NCBI GenBank assembly: GCA_043228905.1
Contig: JBHGNT010000004.1
Location: 4,092,001 to 4,156,000 of the forward strand
Direction: 5' to 3'
Origin: Azolla caroliniana
Lineage: Eukaryota > Polypodiophyta
Length of the DNA: 64,000 nt
Made by a program: the position numbers and the translations under genes. The notes below the pieces were generated by a model. That model did not search any database. It was not told the origin of the DNA and saw nothing but the letters and a program-made list of their open reading frames with translations. This document shows, one piece after another, positions 25,011 through 36,386 of this stretch; position 1 is the stretch's first letter, and each line of letters begins with the position of its first letter.

Positions 25011-28000
25011 TTATGGTCGCTTCTTTGGTTTGTTTTCACTAGCATTCACGCCGGTTTCAAGAAGTTGTAATTTCTCGAACAATCTTTTTTGTTCGGAAAC
25101 AAATCCGTCAAAAAATGATTGCTTAAATCCCTCTAATTTTTCGCGGATGATGAAATCGATAGCTTCTTCAAGATTTTGGGGTTTCTTTTTGCTTTCTTCA
25201 AGCCTCAATGCTTCTTCTACAGCCAATCTTTCCGCTTCAGCCTTTGCAGCAGCTTCTTGTTCTGCTTTTTCCTTGGCTTCTAATGCTTCTTTTATGGCCT
25301 AATCAGTTAAAAAAAGGAAGTAGATCTTTTATTTCCCTCATGCAACTCTTAGAAACCTCAAAAAGGCAATCATGTGTTTGCTGTATACGTTATTCTGTAT
25401 ATAGACATATACCTACACATATGACATTCACACACATGTATATGCCTATGCATGTGTACTTATAATATGAATATTTGCACTCTATAATTGTCACAATCAC
25501 ATCCTGATTTGCATAGCCTTATCTAACTATATGCCAGACTTGGAATACAACACCAAAGCATCAAAAACATACCAATTCTTGTGCTTCTACTTCTTCTTTA
25601 CTCAACGCCTCCGCCAAAGGAGGTACCAAGATGGTTTCAATGACCACTACATCCCTTCGATTTATGGTATAGCACTCCTTTGTAAAACAATATTTATACA
25701 AGTTATAATGCTGAAAAAAACTGCAAAAACACAATCATTGCTTAATATATTGTTCTCAACTAAATTATAATTTTAAATATAAACTTACTAGAGACTCGAT
25801 ACCCATATTATGGTATACTGTTAACAGCTTATATGAATGCCATTCTAGATGTTACAGGTTCATATATTTGGCCAATCCATATTATATCATCTTTACCGAT
25901 GTATGTAGAATTATGATTGATTTTGTTTTTTCTAGACCCCTTCATTCCACATGATTTTGGTTCTCGTCTCCTTAACCTAGCAAACTACAAGAGGATATAC
26001 TATGTTTTTTTAAACTTTGTAAGTTTTTGAAGTAATATGGATTGCATACGTGCTCACAAAGAAGTTGATAAGCTTTTGTATGTCAACAAAAGAGAAGATG
26101 AGCTTGGAATTTGTCTCAAGGAGATTGTCATTCCACAATAGAACTTTTGTTTTCAAGAACAATTTGCTCTCTTCAAAACATGCTCCATCTGAAAGAGATC
26201 CCAAATTTTCAATATTATTTAATACACAATTGCAAGCTTCTATCTGAAACGTGCAGACAATATGGAAGCTACACAAAAACAACATCAACGTTTTGATGTT
26301 CATTAATACATAATTGCCAAATTCCATTTGAAAGGAGTTGAGAATATAGAAGTTATGCAAAAATATGGTTTAATTTTCAAATTTTTATTAATTCATGCAT
26401 TATTTCAAGGTAGGTCACCTAGCATTGTACAAAGAAGATCTTTCCCAAGATTGAAAACTAGCAATGCTTGCTCTGCTTCCAGTTTTGTTTCTGAAACAAA
26501 CCTAGAGAATATCATTAGGTTAATCAATATTTCATTTGACGTGGTAATTTTTAAAATAGCTAATAAAGAATGTTCTATGTTGTGTGAAAATAACCTTAAG
26601 GGGTAACATTATTAGATCTGATTTTCGATTTCCCTGACTCACTCAAATTGAAATGTTGATATTACCAACAATGTTTTTTTATATCTATGTTGTCATCAAT
26701 ATTCTTACTAACTTGAACTAAAACCCAGCATATACATCAATGCAGATTTAGTGATACAAATATATTTTCTATGTTCACTACAAACATCGTATCTATATAG
26801 TTGTTTCAAATTATCAACACATGAGACACTACTGCTTAGTGAGTCATGGAATTTTTAGTAACTATGCCTCCTTTAGATAGAGATTACAGGGTTCATGGTT
26901 GGATGTTCAAAAAAAGCAAATGAGATTAGCAAAAATTCAACGTATAGGCTACTACAAACCTCCTCATGGTTTCAAAAACATGCAAATGCTTTGTGGCATT
27001 TACATATCACAATCTTGGTGGAAAACAAGCTTACCGGTATATGGAGATCTAGTCTTTCACTTAAATAAATCAACAATTATTCCTATGGAGATTCTCATTG
27101 GTGTGTTTCACATTAGATTATCTTCAAATGAGAGATTGTTTTGTCATGTCGTATGTGGTATCGCGGAGAATCAGAACAACCTTACACTTATTATTATGAA
27201 CCTACTCACTCACCAAAGCATTTATAAAAATAATATCTGCATCACTTTTACCCAGATTTTCTGGGCAAAGGTTTGGGAAAACTTTTGGTTGTTTGGACAG
27301 ATTCCAAATGGGCTATCAAGCAATGTTTATTTCCTCTGACAGCCTACTTGCATCACTTTTACCCAGATTTTCTGAGCAAATGTTTGAGAAAAACTTTTGG
27401 TTGTTTGGGCAGATTTCATACGGACTCTCAAGCAATGTTTATTTCCTCTGATAGCCTACCTGCATCACTTTTACCCTGACTTTCTGGGCAAAGGTTTGGG
27501 AAAAAAATTTGGTTGTTTGGACAGATTTTATATGGCCTATCAAGAAATGCTTATTTCCTCTGATAGACTAAATGTGGGCCACCCCATTTTCTAGTTCAGT
27601 GCAACCCCTAGTTTAAGTCCTAGTGCAAAATTAATGCATAGTTACACGTTTTCTTGTAATGAGAATGAAATAGACAGAAATGAAGCCTCAGCTTCCAAAC
27701 AAATACAGAAATGTGAAGCCAAAATAAACACACACACACACACACACACATATATAAACACATTTGTATATGGTTATCTGTATGTGCATGTGTATATGTA
27801 ATCGTATTTATGTTGCATATATAAATATTGTCAGGTAAATGAGATATTAGAATGGGATATTGTTATTCTTACTGATTGATGCCATGAAAGTAATCCACAA
27901 CAAAGGCATGCCGAGCTTTCGTTACATAATCCTTTAAATCTAGCACCTCACCCAAATACCTGCCATTAAAAGAACAACACTATGATAACAACAGATTTAG

Positions 28001-28217
28001 ATTAATAAACAGTATGATATGATCATATAATCTGCAAAAATTATTATGTTATAATAAGATAGGACGAATGTTACACTTACTTTAAGCAATCTAGAGGGTT
28101 ATCAACTAATCGTCGACATTCTTGAACATTCTCAAGATTAAAAGTTTTATCTCTGAAATTGAGATCATCACTATTTGCTACTGTGAGAGGAATGCCCTGT
28201 TCTGACACTATCTCCAT
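25011..28217 (-). CDS. Cilia/flagella-associated protein, CFAP119 (CCDC189)-like
   Basis: Seven exons (28217-28081, 27959-27873, 26501-26419, 26188-26050, 25844-25789, 25677-25573, 25298-25011) encode about 296 residues. Five of six junctions keep the frame with GT-AG borders. The junction between 26050 and 25844 does not phase with the canonical donor; a GC donor four bases earlier would restore it. The model begins MEIVSEQGIPLTVANSDDL. Segments such as YLGEVLDLKDYV, EQALLVFNLGKDLL, LIFSFVDIQKLINFFV and WHSYKLL follow the order of the DUF4464 domain of CFAP119, including the site where animals have TYFRHYKLYKY. The C-terminus is a Glu/Ala/Lys coiled coil (from IKEALEAKEKAEQEAAAKAE) ending near SEQKRLFEKLQLLE, as in the animal protein. 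The family acts in motile cilia; here that would be sperm. Similarity was judged from memory. Confidence 0.6.
27238..27572 (+). repeat. Three-copy 111-bp minisatellite
   Basis: Units start at 27238, 27349 and 27461, each opening TGCATCACTTTTACCC and containing TTTGGTTGTTTGG and TTTATTTCCTCTGA. Copies are roughly 85-90 percent alike. It lies in the intron between exons 2 and 3 of the CFAP119-like gene. Adjacent plus-strand sequence at 26899-27340 gives a 146-codon frame of unknown kind that runs into the repeat. Confidence 0.85.
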
Positions 28218-29760
28218 CCCCAATTAATATAGAATGAGCTTTTTGACTTAGTACCACGAAAAAAATATGAATGTGGTGACGAGCTTTTCTCTGAAAACCT
28301 GAAATTTCATGTAAAATGTATAAGGGCATCACGTTATACTTGAATTTTATGCTATATACAAATATATTATTCTGTTTTAGGTTACACAGCAAAAGACTAT
28401 ATCTTAGGTCACATAAAGATATTTTCCCGTATGGGAAAAAACATATTACACTATTTGGCACTAGGTTAACACAGAAGAGTTACTCTGTGTGTATGATAGG
28501 TTAGGCTGCATAAACGGACATAATAGTTTGAGACGACGGCGACATAAATGGTCTATGTCTCTGTGGCAATCGCGATGAAGCATTAACCGTTTTGCAGAGT
28601 TTACCATGATTTTAAAACGCGCACAGTTTAGCATAAACTCTGAAAATGCCCCTTCAGAAGAAAAGACAAAATTTGCATATTTTTATTCATTTGTAGAGAG
28701 CAAATTACTTATTAAATAATTATTAGCTGTCTGTTAAGCACTTGAGCATTTTTAATGTTAAAAATTCTTGAAAATCTCAAAAATTTCAGCCATCCATCAG
28801 GCCATGGCCAAAAACTTATCAACTAACTTCAGATGATTAGTTGCTAAATTAAAATAATCAAACCATAATTTATCCTATCACTTCGAAAAAAATCAAAATT
28901 CAGAGTTTTGCTTTTCAATTATTTGCCCCACTCAAGTTTTGGAACTTCCAGGTAAAAACATCTGCATGATGCACAATTTACTGTAACCTAATATGCTTTA
29001 ATGATATTTTGCTATTTATCTCATTATTTTAGCTAATAATCCCATTGATTTTTTACAAAGATATGTTCAGAATTACCGTGATAATCATGTTGATAAATCA
29101 TGCTCATTTTTGGCGATTACTACATATTGGGTTCACATTTGATCTTGTTTATGAACAATTAATCCAAATCATTAGCATGCCATCAAATGTTATCCTTCTA
29201 GTTATTGTGATAGCTAAGGTCATTGTACATAGTTGTAAATGTGACAAAAACATGGTATGCACATTTCATGTGAGTAAACCAGGTACTCAATAACAATCTT
29301 CTGATCAATCATGACAGTCAACACATCTTGGGCATTTTTATAGAGATTTTTGTGGTGATACATAGGTATCTTTTCGTTTCAATGCTTGATCTACGGAATT
29401 TCAGTAAGTACACTCCATTATACATTTGCATTTTCCCTCTATCAGCTTAGCTCATTTAACCCAAGGCTCAAATTTTGCAAATTTACATCCATACTTTTTA
29501 CATGTAATAATGCAAACATCAAATTAATCAGCCTCTTATCCATGGATATTGAGCATAATTGATATATACAGACTTAACAGCCTTATCCTGCATGTCATCT
29601 TTTGAGAACATACAGAGTGAGGACATACATCTTGGAAGTGTAGTATTCGCAAATCCTCTTAAAGCTCATAATCATATGAGCTTCCATTTTTATGTCATAC
29701 CCAAGGGCATGCATCCATGAGGTGATTATATTCATTGCATTTTAATGCGAAGTGATGGCT
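28218..29760. other. Intergenic between two minus-strand genes
   Basis: Contains the promoter side of the CFAP119-like gene and the 3' side of the PPR gene. Searching the minus strand below 29761 by eye, I found no DYW or E+ segment continuing the PPR gene. No other gene is seen. Confidence 0.45.
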
Positions 29761-32700
29761 TCAAAGTTCATTTTCCACTCCCACAAGCTCACCATCTTCC
29801 ATAACAGCAGCAGCGTAAATATTACTCATGCAAACATATGCTCCAGTATTATCCTCATCCAAACCTATTATACGTTCAAATACCAATTTTCCAAGCATTA
29901 AATTTCCCCATTTTTGACATGCACCTAATAATGCAGTCCACATTGGAAGACATTCTAGAGTAGCTATCTCTCTAATCAAAGTTATTGCCTTGTCGAATTG
30001 TGCTGCACGACTAAAAAGATCAACCATACAAGTATAGTGCTCTAAAGTTGGCACAATGCCGAAGTATGTTCTCATTGTCTGAAAGTACATTTGACCCTTA
30101 TCAAGCAAGCCTGAATGACTACAAGTCGTGAGCACAATAGTGAAAGTAACCATATCCGGCTTTATACCTTCTCCTATCATTTTATCAAACAACACCACCA
30201 CAACCCTGTCCTTTCCAAGCTGCGCATATCCTGATATAAGTGCATTCCAAGAAACGACATCTTGAACTGGAAGATCATCAAATACCTCCTGCGCTTTTGC
30301 CGGCACACCACATTTCGCATACATATCCACTATTGCATTTCCCATCAAAATATCATTCCTCAAGGTTACATCTTTGGAAACCTTCATATGTATATCTATG
30401 CCCTTGTCAATTGATCCCATGCTACTACAAGCTTTCAAGATGCAGAGGAATGTGATAAGATTCGGAGAGAATTCACATTGCATCTGTTCAAAATACTTGA
30501 GTGCTTCCTCGTAGTGTCCATGTTGTATAAATCCTGAGAGTAACGCATTCCAAGTGATTACACTTTTCATTTGGAGCTGCCGAAATATTTCTTGAGCTCT
30601 AATAAGATCACCATGTTTAGCATACATATCAACCAACGAAGTGCCAACCAAAATATTCTTTTCGAGCAAACCTGTTTTTATGACCTTGTGATAAATTGCT
30701 TCCCCCTTGTCAAAGTCTCTTATGCTGCCGCATGCTTTCAAAACACAGACAAAAGTGAATTCATTTGGTGAGACACTATTTTGCTCCATCAATCTAAAGC
30801 AAGCAAGGGCCTCATGATCATGCCCATATTGAACATATCCTGCAATTAGTGCAGTCCAAGTTACTACATCTCTGACAGGAAGCTGTTCAAATAATTCCTT
30901 TGCTTCTCCAAGTGCACCACACTTGGCATACATATCTATCAATTGATTTCCAACTAACATATTTCTTTCAAGGGATTCATTTCCTACAATCTCAGCATGT
31001 ATGCGTTTACCGCTGCTAATTGCTCCTATACTTCCACAAGCTCTCAAACAACAAACAAAAGTCTCTATGTTTGGAGACATACTCTGATTTTGCATCCTAT
31101 CAAAACAATCCCATGCTTTCCCACCATGCCCATGTTGCACATATCCTACAATTAATGAATTCCAGGTGACTATATTCAACATTTGAAGCTGGTTAAAAAC
31201 TTCACGTGCATTTGTAAGTGCACCACATTTAGAATACATATCCATCAATGCAGTACCCACCAAAACATTTCTTTCCAACCAATCTTCATTCATAATTTTG
31301 GCGTGTATTTCTTTCCCTTTTTTATCTGCTCCTATACTGCCACATGCTTTCAAAATGCACACACTAGTGATTTCATCAGGAGAGAGACCCTCCCGTTGCA
31401 TGCATTCATAAAAATTCAGAGCTTCCTCACCATGCTCATGTTGAGCATATCCAGAGATTAGTGCATTCCAAGAGACTGCATCATGGATTGGAATCTCATC
31501 AAATAGTTCTCGGGCTCTAGTAAGTATGCCACACTTTGCATACATATCTACTAGTGCATTGCAAATCGACATATTTTTCTGTAGGAAACCTTCCCGAAGG
31601 ACCTTATCATGTATTTCGACACCCTTATCAGCTGCTTCGATAGCACTACAAGCTTTCAAAAGCCCAACATATGTGACCACATTTGGGTGAACACCCTCAC
31701 ATTGCATTTGTTCAAAACAATTCAATGCTTGATCACCAGTTCCATGGTCAGCATATCCTGTGACTAGGGCATTCCAAGCTATTAGATCCCGAACTAGAAG
31801 CTGATCAAACATATATTGCGCTTCCACAAGGCTACCACATTTGGCATACATATCCACTGATGCAGTTCCAAGTACCATATCTTTCCCAAGTAGACCACGC
31901 TTGATAAGCTGAGCATGGATTTCTTTTCCCTCATCGATAACTCCCCTACTACCACATCCTTTCAAAGTGGACAGATATGTGACTGTATCAGCCATGAACC
32001 CCTCGCGTTGCATCTGTTCAAAACAGTATAGGACTTTTTCCGCATGCCCATGTTGGGCATATCCAGCAATCAGAGTATTCCAAGAAACCACATCCCAAAC
32101 CGGAAGTTTATCAAATACTTCTTGTGCTTTTTCAAGTACTCCACATTTGGCATACATATCAACCAATGCATTCCCAACTGAAGTACTTTTTTCCAGCAAA
32201 CCTTCTTTAATAACCTGAGCATGTATTACTGCACCCTCTTCAACAGCTCTTCTCATTCCACAAGCTTTCAAACTGCAAACAAAGGTGATTGCATCCGGAG
32301 TGAAACCCTCTCTTTGCATCTGTCCAAAACATTTAAGCGCTTCCTCACCACGTCCATGTTGAACATACCCGGTCATAAGTGATGTCCAAGATGCCACATT
32401 ACGATCTCGAAGTTGATTAAATACTTCACATGCTTTTTGTAGTTCGCCACATTTAGCATACATATCTGCCAATGCAGTGCCCACCATGATATTCTTTTCG
32501 ATGAACCCTTGTATACCAATCTGAACATGAATGTTTATCCCCTTATTTATTGCTCTGGTTCTGCCACAAACTTTCAAGATGCAAAGAAAAGTGACTGGAT
32601 CTGGAGCAAAGCCCTCCTGTTGTATCTGTTCGAAACACTTCATTGCTTCCTGACCACGCCCATATTCTACATATCCTGAAATCAATGCATTCCAAGACAC

Positions 32701-33141
32701 TATATCTCTCACCTGAAGTTGTCCAAAAAGTTCATTTGCTTTCCAGAGTGCACCACATTTGGCATACAGACTAACTAAGATACTGCCCACATAAGCATCT
32801 TGTTCAAAGAGACCCCTTTTCACAATATCAAGATGTATCCCATTACCTTTCTCCAAATTCTTTTGCTTGGCATAAACCTTTAGCGAGGCCACAAGAGCAT
32901 CACCGTCTTGAAATTGTGGGTAGATCCTATTGGCAACAACCAAGTTCTCCTCCTCTTCTTGTAGTTGTACTATGTTATGCATTCTTTTGGGTTTCTTCAT
33001 CACCTTTAAATTCCCGTACAATGCATTAAGATCACAGGTGAGTCTTGGATCTCCAATCATCAACCGAAGAGAGATTACAGTCTCCGCTTCTCCACATGGT
33101 TGTGCAATGTAATACATTCTTTTGGGAATTCTCAACATCAT
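29761..33141 (-). CDS. Very long PLS-class pentatricopeptide repeat protein, truncated E end
   Basis: A single open exon of 1126 residues from the ATG at 33141 (two ATGs in tandem). Nine successive units of about 101 residues follow, each with DMYAKCG, VSWNALISGYAQHG, EALxCFEQMQREG, TFVCILKACGS and KGKEIHA-like motifs. Each unit is a P-L-S triplet, so about 27 PPR motifs in all. The family binds organelle RNA in plastids or mitochondria, each motif reading one base, usually for C-to-U editing or processing. The C-terminus enters an E domain (LPMWTALLGACQKWGN, then YVCMSNIYAAA) but stops after 16 unusual residues (ending VGVENEL). The E+ and DYW deaminase parts are therefore absent. A splice donor (ATG|GTGAGC) at the truncation point leaves open a missing 3' exon. 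No clear targeting peptide is visible at this start, so the true start may be upstream. Confidence 0.85.
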   Translation of the reverse strand: MMLRIPKRMYYIAQPCGEAETVISLRLMIGDPRLTCDLNALYGNLKVMKKPKRMHNIVQLQEEEENLVVANRIYPQFQDGDALVASLKVYAKQKNLEKGNGIHLDIVKRGLFEQDAYVGSILVSLYAKCGALWKANELFGQLQVRDIVSWNALISGYVEYGRGQEAMKCFEQIQQEGFAPDPVTFLCILKVCGRTRAINKGINIHVQIGIQGFIEKNIMVGTALADMYAKCGELQKACEVFNQLRDRNVASWTSLMTGYVQHGRGEEALKCFGQMQREGFTPDAITFVCSLKACGMRRAVEEGAVIHAQVIKEGLLEKSTSVGNALVDMYAKCGVLEKAQEVFDKLPVWDVVSWNTLIAGYAQHGHAEKVLYCFEQMQREGFMADTVTYLSTLKGCGSRGVIDEGKEIHAQLIKRGLLGKDMVLGTASVDMYAKCGSLVEAQYMFDQLLVRDLIAWNALVTGYADHGTGDQALNCFEQMQCEGVHPNVVTYVGLLKACSAIEAADKGVEIHDKVLREGFLQKNMSICNALVDMYAKCGILTRARELFDEIPIHDAVSWNALISGYAQHEHGEEALNFYECMQREGLSPDEITSVCILKACGSIGADKKGKEIHAKIMNEDWLERNVLVGTALMDMYSKCGALTNAREVFNQLQMLNIVTWNSLIVGYVQHGHGGKAWDCFDRMQNQSMSPNIETFVCCLRACGSIGAISSGKRIHAEIVGNESLERNMLVGNQLIDMYAKCGALGEAKELFEQLPVRDVVTWTALIAGYVQYGHDHEALACFRLMEQNSVSPNEFTFVCVLKACGSIRDFDKGEAIYHKVIKTGLLEKNILVGTSLVDMYAKHGDLIRAQEIFRQLQMKSVITWNALLSGFIQHGHYEEALKYFEQMQCEFSPNLITFLCILKACSSMGSIDKGIDIHMKVSKDVTLRNDILMGNAIVDMYAKCGVPAKAQEVFDDLPVQDVVSWNALISGYAQLGKDRVVVVLFDKMIGEGIKPDMVTFTIVLTTCSHSGLLDKGQMYFQTMRTYFGIVPTLEHYTCMVDLFSRAAQFDKAITLIREIATLECLPMWTALLGACQKWGNLMLGKLVFERIIGLDEDNTGAYVCMSNIYAAAVMEDGELVGVENEL

Positions 33142-33440
33142 TAGATTCACATGATATGCATCAAGGTCACAAGTGGATGCACATCTCTTCTGATGTGATG
33201 CATCAAGCCAAGAGTCACCACTGTCACCTCTTCTCCTTCTGGTTGTGCTATTTGAAGCATTCTTTGGGATTTTCTCACCATTTTTCAACCCCCATTTAGT
33301 GCATCGAGTTCACAGGCGAATGCCGAATCCCTTGCTGCTATGATATGTGATCCATTATTTTGGCCTTTCTCATTTTCTTTGCATCCCCGTACAAAGCATT
33401 GAGGTCACAAGAGGATACCTTGTCATCAACAACAACCCAA
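32930..33440 (-). repeat. Four degenerate copies of an N-terminal module before the PPR array
   Basis: On the minus strand a motif of about 35 residues, C-[DE]-L-[DN]-A ... K-x-x-[KR]-x-x-[KR]-M, recurs four times. The copies are CDLNALYGDAKKMRKAK, CELDALNGG followed by KMVRKSQRM, CDLDAYHVNLMMLRIPKRM, and CDLNALYGNLKVMKKPKRM. Using the shared TCAC anchor on the plus strand they lie at 33405, 33310, 33167 and 33032. The last two are in frame with the PPR gene. The first ends in its own stop and the second carries a TGA. The spacing is uneven (95, 143, 135). Confidence 0.75.
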
Positions 33441-33544
33441 GCAAAACCATTGCTTGAGACTTTGGGAAGAACACTAAAAGTTTCACATAGTCTTATCATT
33501 GTGCTGGACAGCATACATATGCTGTTAAACCTTATAGATTTCAT

Positions 33545-34700
33545 TGCTTAGATAAAATAGAATGTTCTTATGAATTTGGCGATTACTTATGGCTTTCAAG
33601 TATATGTGATCATGCATTTCGAGATTACTTATAGCCTCAAGTTTCACCCATTGTCAAAATCATAGCTAATTAGTTATAATCCTCATATTTAGCCAAAAAT
33701 CAGTGAGCTTTCACAGAACAAATTCACATTCATCATTAAAGGTTGTCAACTCAATAGAGCGACCATGTCAACGGTGACAATATCATTATCCTGGAAACCA
33801 TCCTTTGAAGGTGGACTTGTAATGACTTCGCAAACCCTGACCTGAGCCTTAAATCTAAAACCTCTTCTGTAGAAAGGTGTGCTTGTATTGATCTAGAAAC
33901 TGTAAACTCTACACCTTAAATCTAAAACCCAAAAGCCTAAACCAGAAATATCGATAAACTCACCTCACATTGTGAGGTTAAAGACAAAGTGGGGGATGGA
34001 ACCTACACTCAGTTGCAAATTGCAATGGGCTTAGATTACACCACCATGCTTCTTAGAGTACAGGAATCAATCATTCATCATTGACCTTAAGAAGAAGAGG
34101 GAGCTCTATTTTCATTATTCTCGGAGATGCCCTCGATGAAAGTTCCCGAAGAAAAAGCGTGAGAGCGAGGGATGAATGGGGCGGGCGGGTCTTGTTGCTT
34201 GCAAATGAAATGGATCACATGTTCCGGAGGAATGGGAGGAATTGTCCGCGAAATCGGTCCGAAAGAACTCGTATGTCCGCTTGCTCATTGGGGTTTGGCC
34301 AAACGCATCTCGTGAAAACTTGGGGCCATTTTGGGGATTTCGTGAAAACCTTGGGCTAATTTGGGTTAATAATATAGTGAAACCCCCCCCATAGGTGTTT
34401 CAACTTTTGAGGTTTCTCCCTAGCATTAGTTATGCGGCCTCATCGAGAGTTTATAAATAGTTCATAATAGTAAAAGCACATTGCACAATGTGTATGCGAT
34501 CCGCATATGTTTTTATAGTGGCATGATCTCTTTTACTCAATCAATTTTATTAATATATTATGATCACAATGTCAACCACTCGTTTCATTCACTGTCATGG
34601 GTAGCCATTTGGTTCGCCACCCACTTAATTGTACATTGATGGCATGGCATGTCTTTAAGAAATAGTTCAACTCCATCAAGCTACAGTTATGATAAGCAAA
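33545..34700. other. Upstream region of the PPR gene, no gene seen
   Basis: AT-rich DNA with no supported gene. A 92-codon plus-strand frame at 34081-34359 is unrecognised and lies beside a C-run at 34383. Confidence 0.4.
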
Positions 34701-34710
34701 TGACTTATCG

Positions 34711-34945
34711 TATATTAAAGGAATTGCTTATGTTGGAGATAGGCTATTAGGCCATGAACAAACATTTAATTTGTTGTGGTCTTATATTAAAGGAATCACT
34801 TACGTTAGAGATAGGGTATTAGGTCATGGACACACATTTGATTTGTTGTGGTCTAGATGGTTATGGCCTTATATTAAAGGAATCACTTACATTAGAGATA
34901 AGCTATTATGCCATGGACAAACATTTGATTTGTTGTGGTCTACGT
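34711..34945 (+). repeat. Three-copy minisatellite of 72-87 bp
   Basis: Units beginning TATATTAAAGGAAT start at 34711, 34783 and 34870 and share TTAGAGATA, CTATTA, CATGGACA and TTTGATTTGTTGTGGTCT. The second unit has a 15-base extra piece (AGATGGTTATGGCC-like) before the third. Frames through it are repeat translations, not genes. Confidence 0.85.
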
Positions 34946-36134
34946 ATGGTTCATACTATGGTTCAATATATTGTTGCAATATGTATATTGATTGAAAGCT
35001 TATCCATATGCTTGTAGGTTCTATGTCCATATGCATATAATTGGCCTCTTGACCTCACAAATACCCTAGTGTCTCATCCATTCATGCTTGATATTAAACG
35101 AGTGGACAATTTGTAAGATATCAACCTCATCGCATCACTACATTATCCCAACATTGCTCCCTTCCTAAGAACTTTCATATTGAAAATGAACACAGGAACT
35201 TCCATGAAGTTTACTTTCTCCCACAAATAGATTGTATCACTCACGTATACTAAACTTGATTAGAATTAGAGTGTCAAGATGATCATTTCCTCTTTTATGA
35301 TGTTGCTTGGTCATATCAATTTCATCTATTTGGTGGCTCTCACTGACTCCTACAATTACAATAACACAAATTGATATTGAAAGTGGTTCAATTTCATGTC
35401 ATATAGTGAATCTCCTAGTTGATTTGATGTAGGTGAGTAGATTTCACCATCACATCAATTTCTACCTCGATCATTTAAAATATCAAGCAACTCATGGACT
35501 TGTTAATCAACTTCGACTCTTTAAAGTGATCCACTTTGTCATACAACGTGAGGATATGTGTCATCGCATACATGTCGAGGTAAACTTGCCTTTGAAAATG
35601 CACAGATTGTTTGTTAACGCGAGAGGACTACCCAATCATCACATTCTTCAAGTTCTTAGCTAGGCATTTTGTAGTGTTTTCCTTGATGTGATGACGTCAA
35701 GGTAAGATCTTAGACTAATCATATTTCGTGTGCGCTTTATGTAGCTCTTTCTTCTCGATAGGATGACTTAATTCACATGAGTGAGTTGACAAATAATCAC
35801 AACATGATCAAAACTAGCGAGCTTTGTGCTCCTATAGGTTATACAAATAAGAAACCTATTTTCTACACATAATAAGCACTTAAAGGCGTAGACAATATCC
35901 GAACATACAAAAGCTACCTCCATATGACAAACAACCAATTAATGGTGGCAACCAAACCGCAGGGGGAAGCTAAGATGTCTATGAGCAATTTCTTTCTTGG
36001 GCATCCCTCTCCTTGTGGTTGAGCATGGATCCGCCTGATCTCCGTGCGACACCGGAATCTAAATATATTGTTGAGCAAGTAGGCGTAACTGTAGAATTTA
36101 TTGGCGCAAGAATGGAGCCATAAACCACTTGGCC

Positions 36135-36386
36135 ATCTCTCTAGGAGGGTTTCACCCACAAACCCAAAGTTTGTGGTTGATTGACATGGCTCATCACCAT
36201 CTGGCAATCGTAGTTATCTTTATCATTGTTGGTCACATGTACAGAACTAATTTTGGTATTGGACATAGCATGAAAGAGATTTTGGAAGCCCATACTCCTC
36301 TAGGAGGCAGGTTGGGTCGTGGGCATAAGGGACTTTATGATACAGTCAATAATTCTCTTCATTTCCAATTAGGATTAGCCTTTGAG
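36135..36386 (+). pseudogene. psaB: Plastid psaB fragment in nuclear DNA (NUPT)
   Basis: The frame [20 protein letters not shown], then [31 protein letters not shown] and HFQLGLA, is clearly from the photosystem I P700 apoprotein A2 (PsaB), a plastid-encoded reaction-centre subunit. About 83 of its roughly 730 residues are present, with substitutions from the usual sequence (for example I for T after SLWL). The frame ends at a TGA just after HFQLGLA. Sequence on both sides does not continue psaB, so this is an old transferred fragment, not a gene. Flanking 35950-36130 could include other organelle DNA, but I do not recognise it. Confidence 0.85.

Noticed and set aside
26010-26360. Single 116-codon minus-strand frame as its own gene
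   Set aside because: Its middle part is an exon of the CFAP119-like gene, and its ends read through intron sequence.
27238-27572. CRISPR-like array
   Set aside because: Units of 111 bp are head-to-tail with no spacers, in eukaryotic DNA; a minisatellite.
32901-33112. Upstream in-frame start of the PPR gene at 33288
   Set aside because: That start is TTG; the first ATG in frame is 33141, although an unseen upstream exon is still possible.
29761-33299. Plus-strand frames over the PPR gene (for example 30240-30455, 31183-31461, 31967-32218)
   Set aside because: They are the antisense of the repeated PPR coding sequence and carry no family motif of their own.
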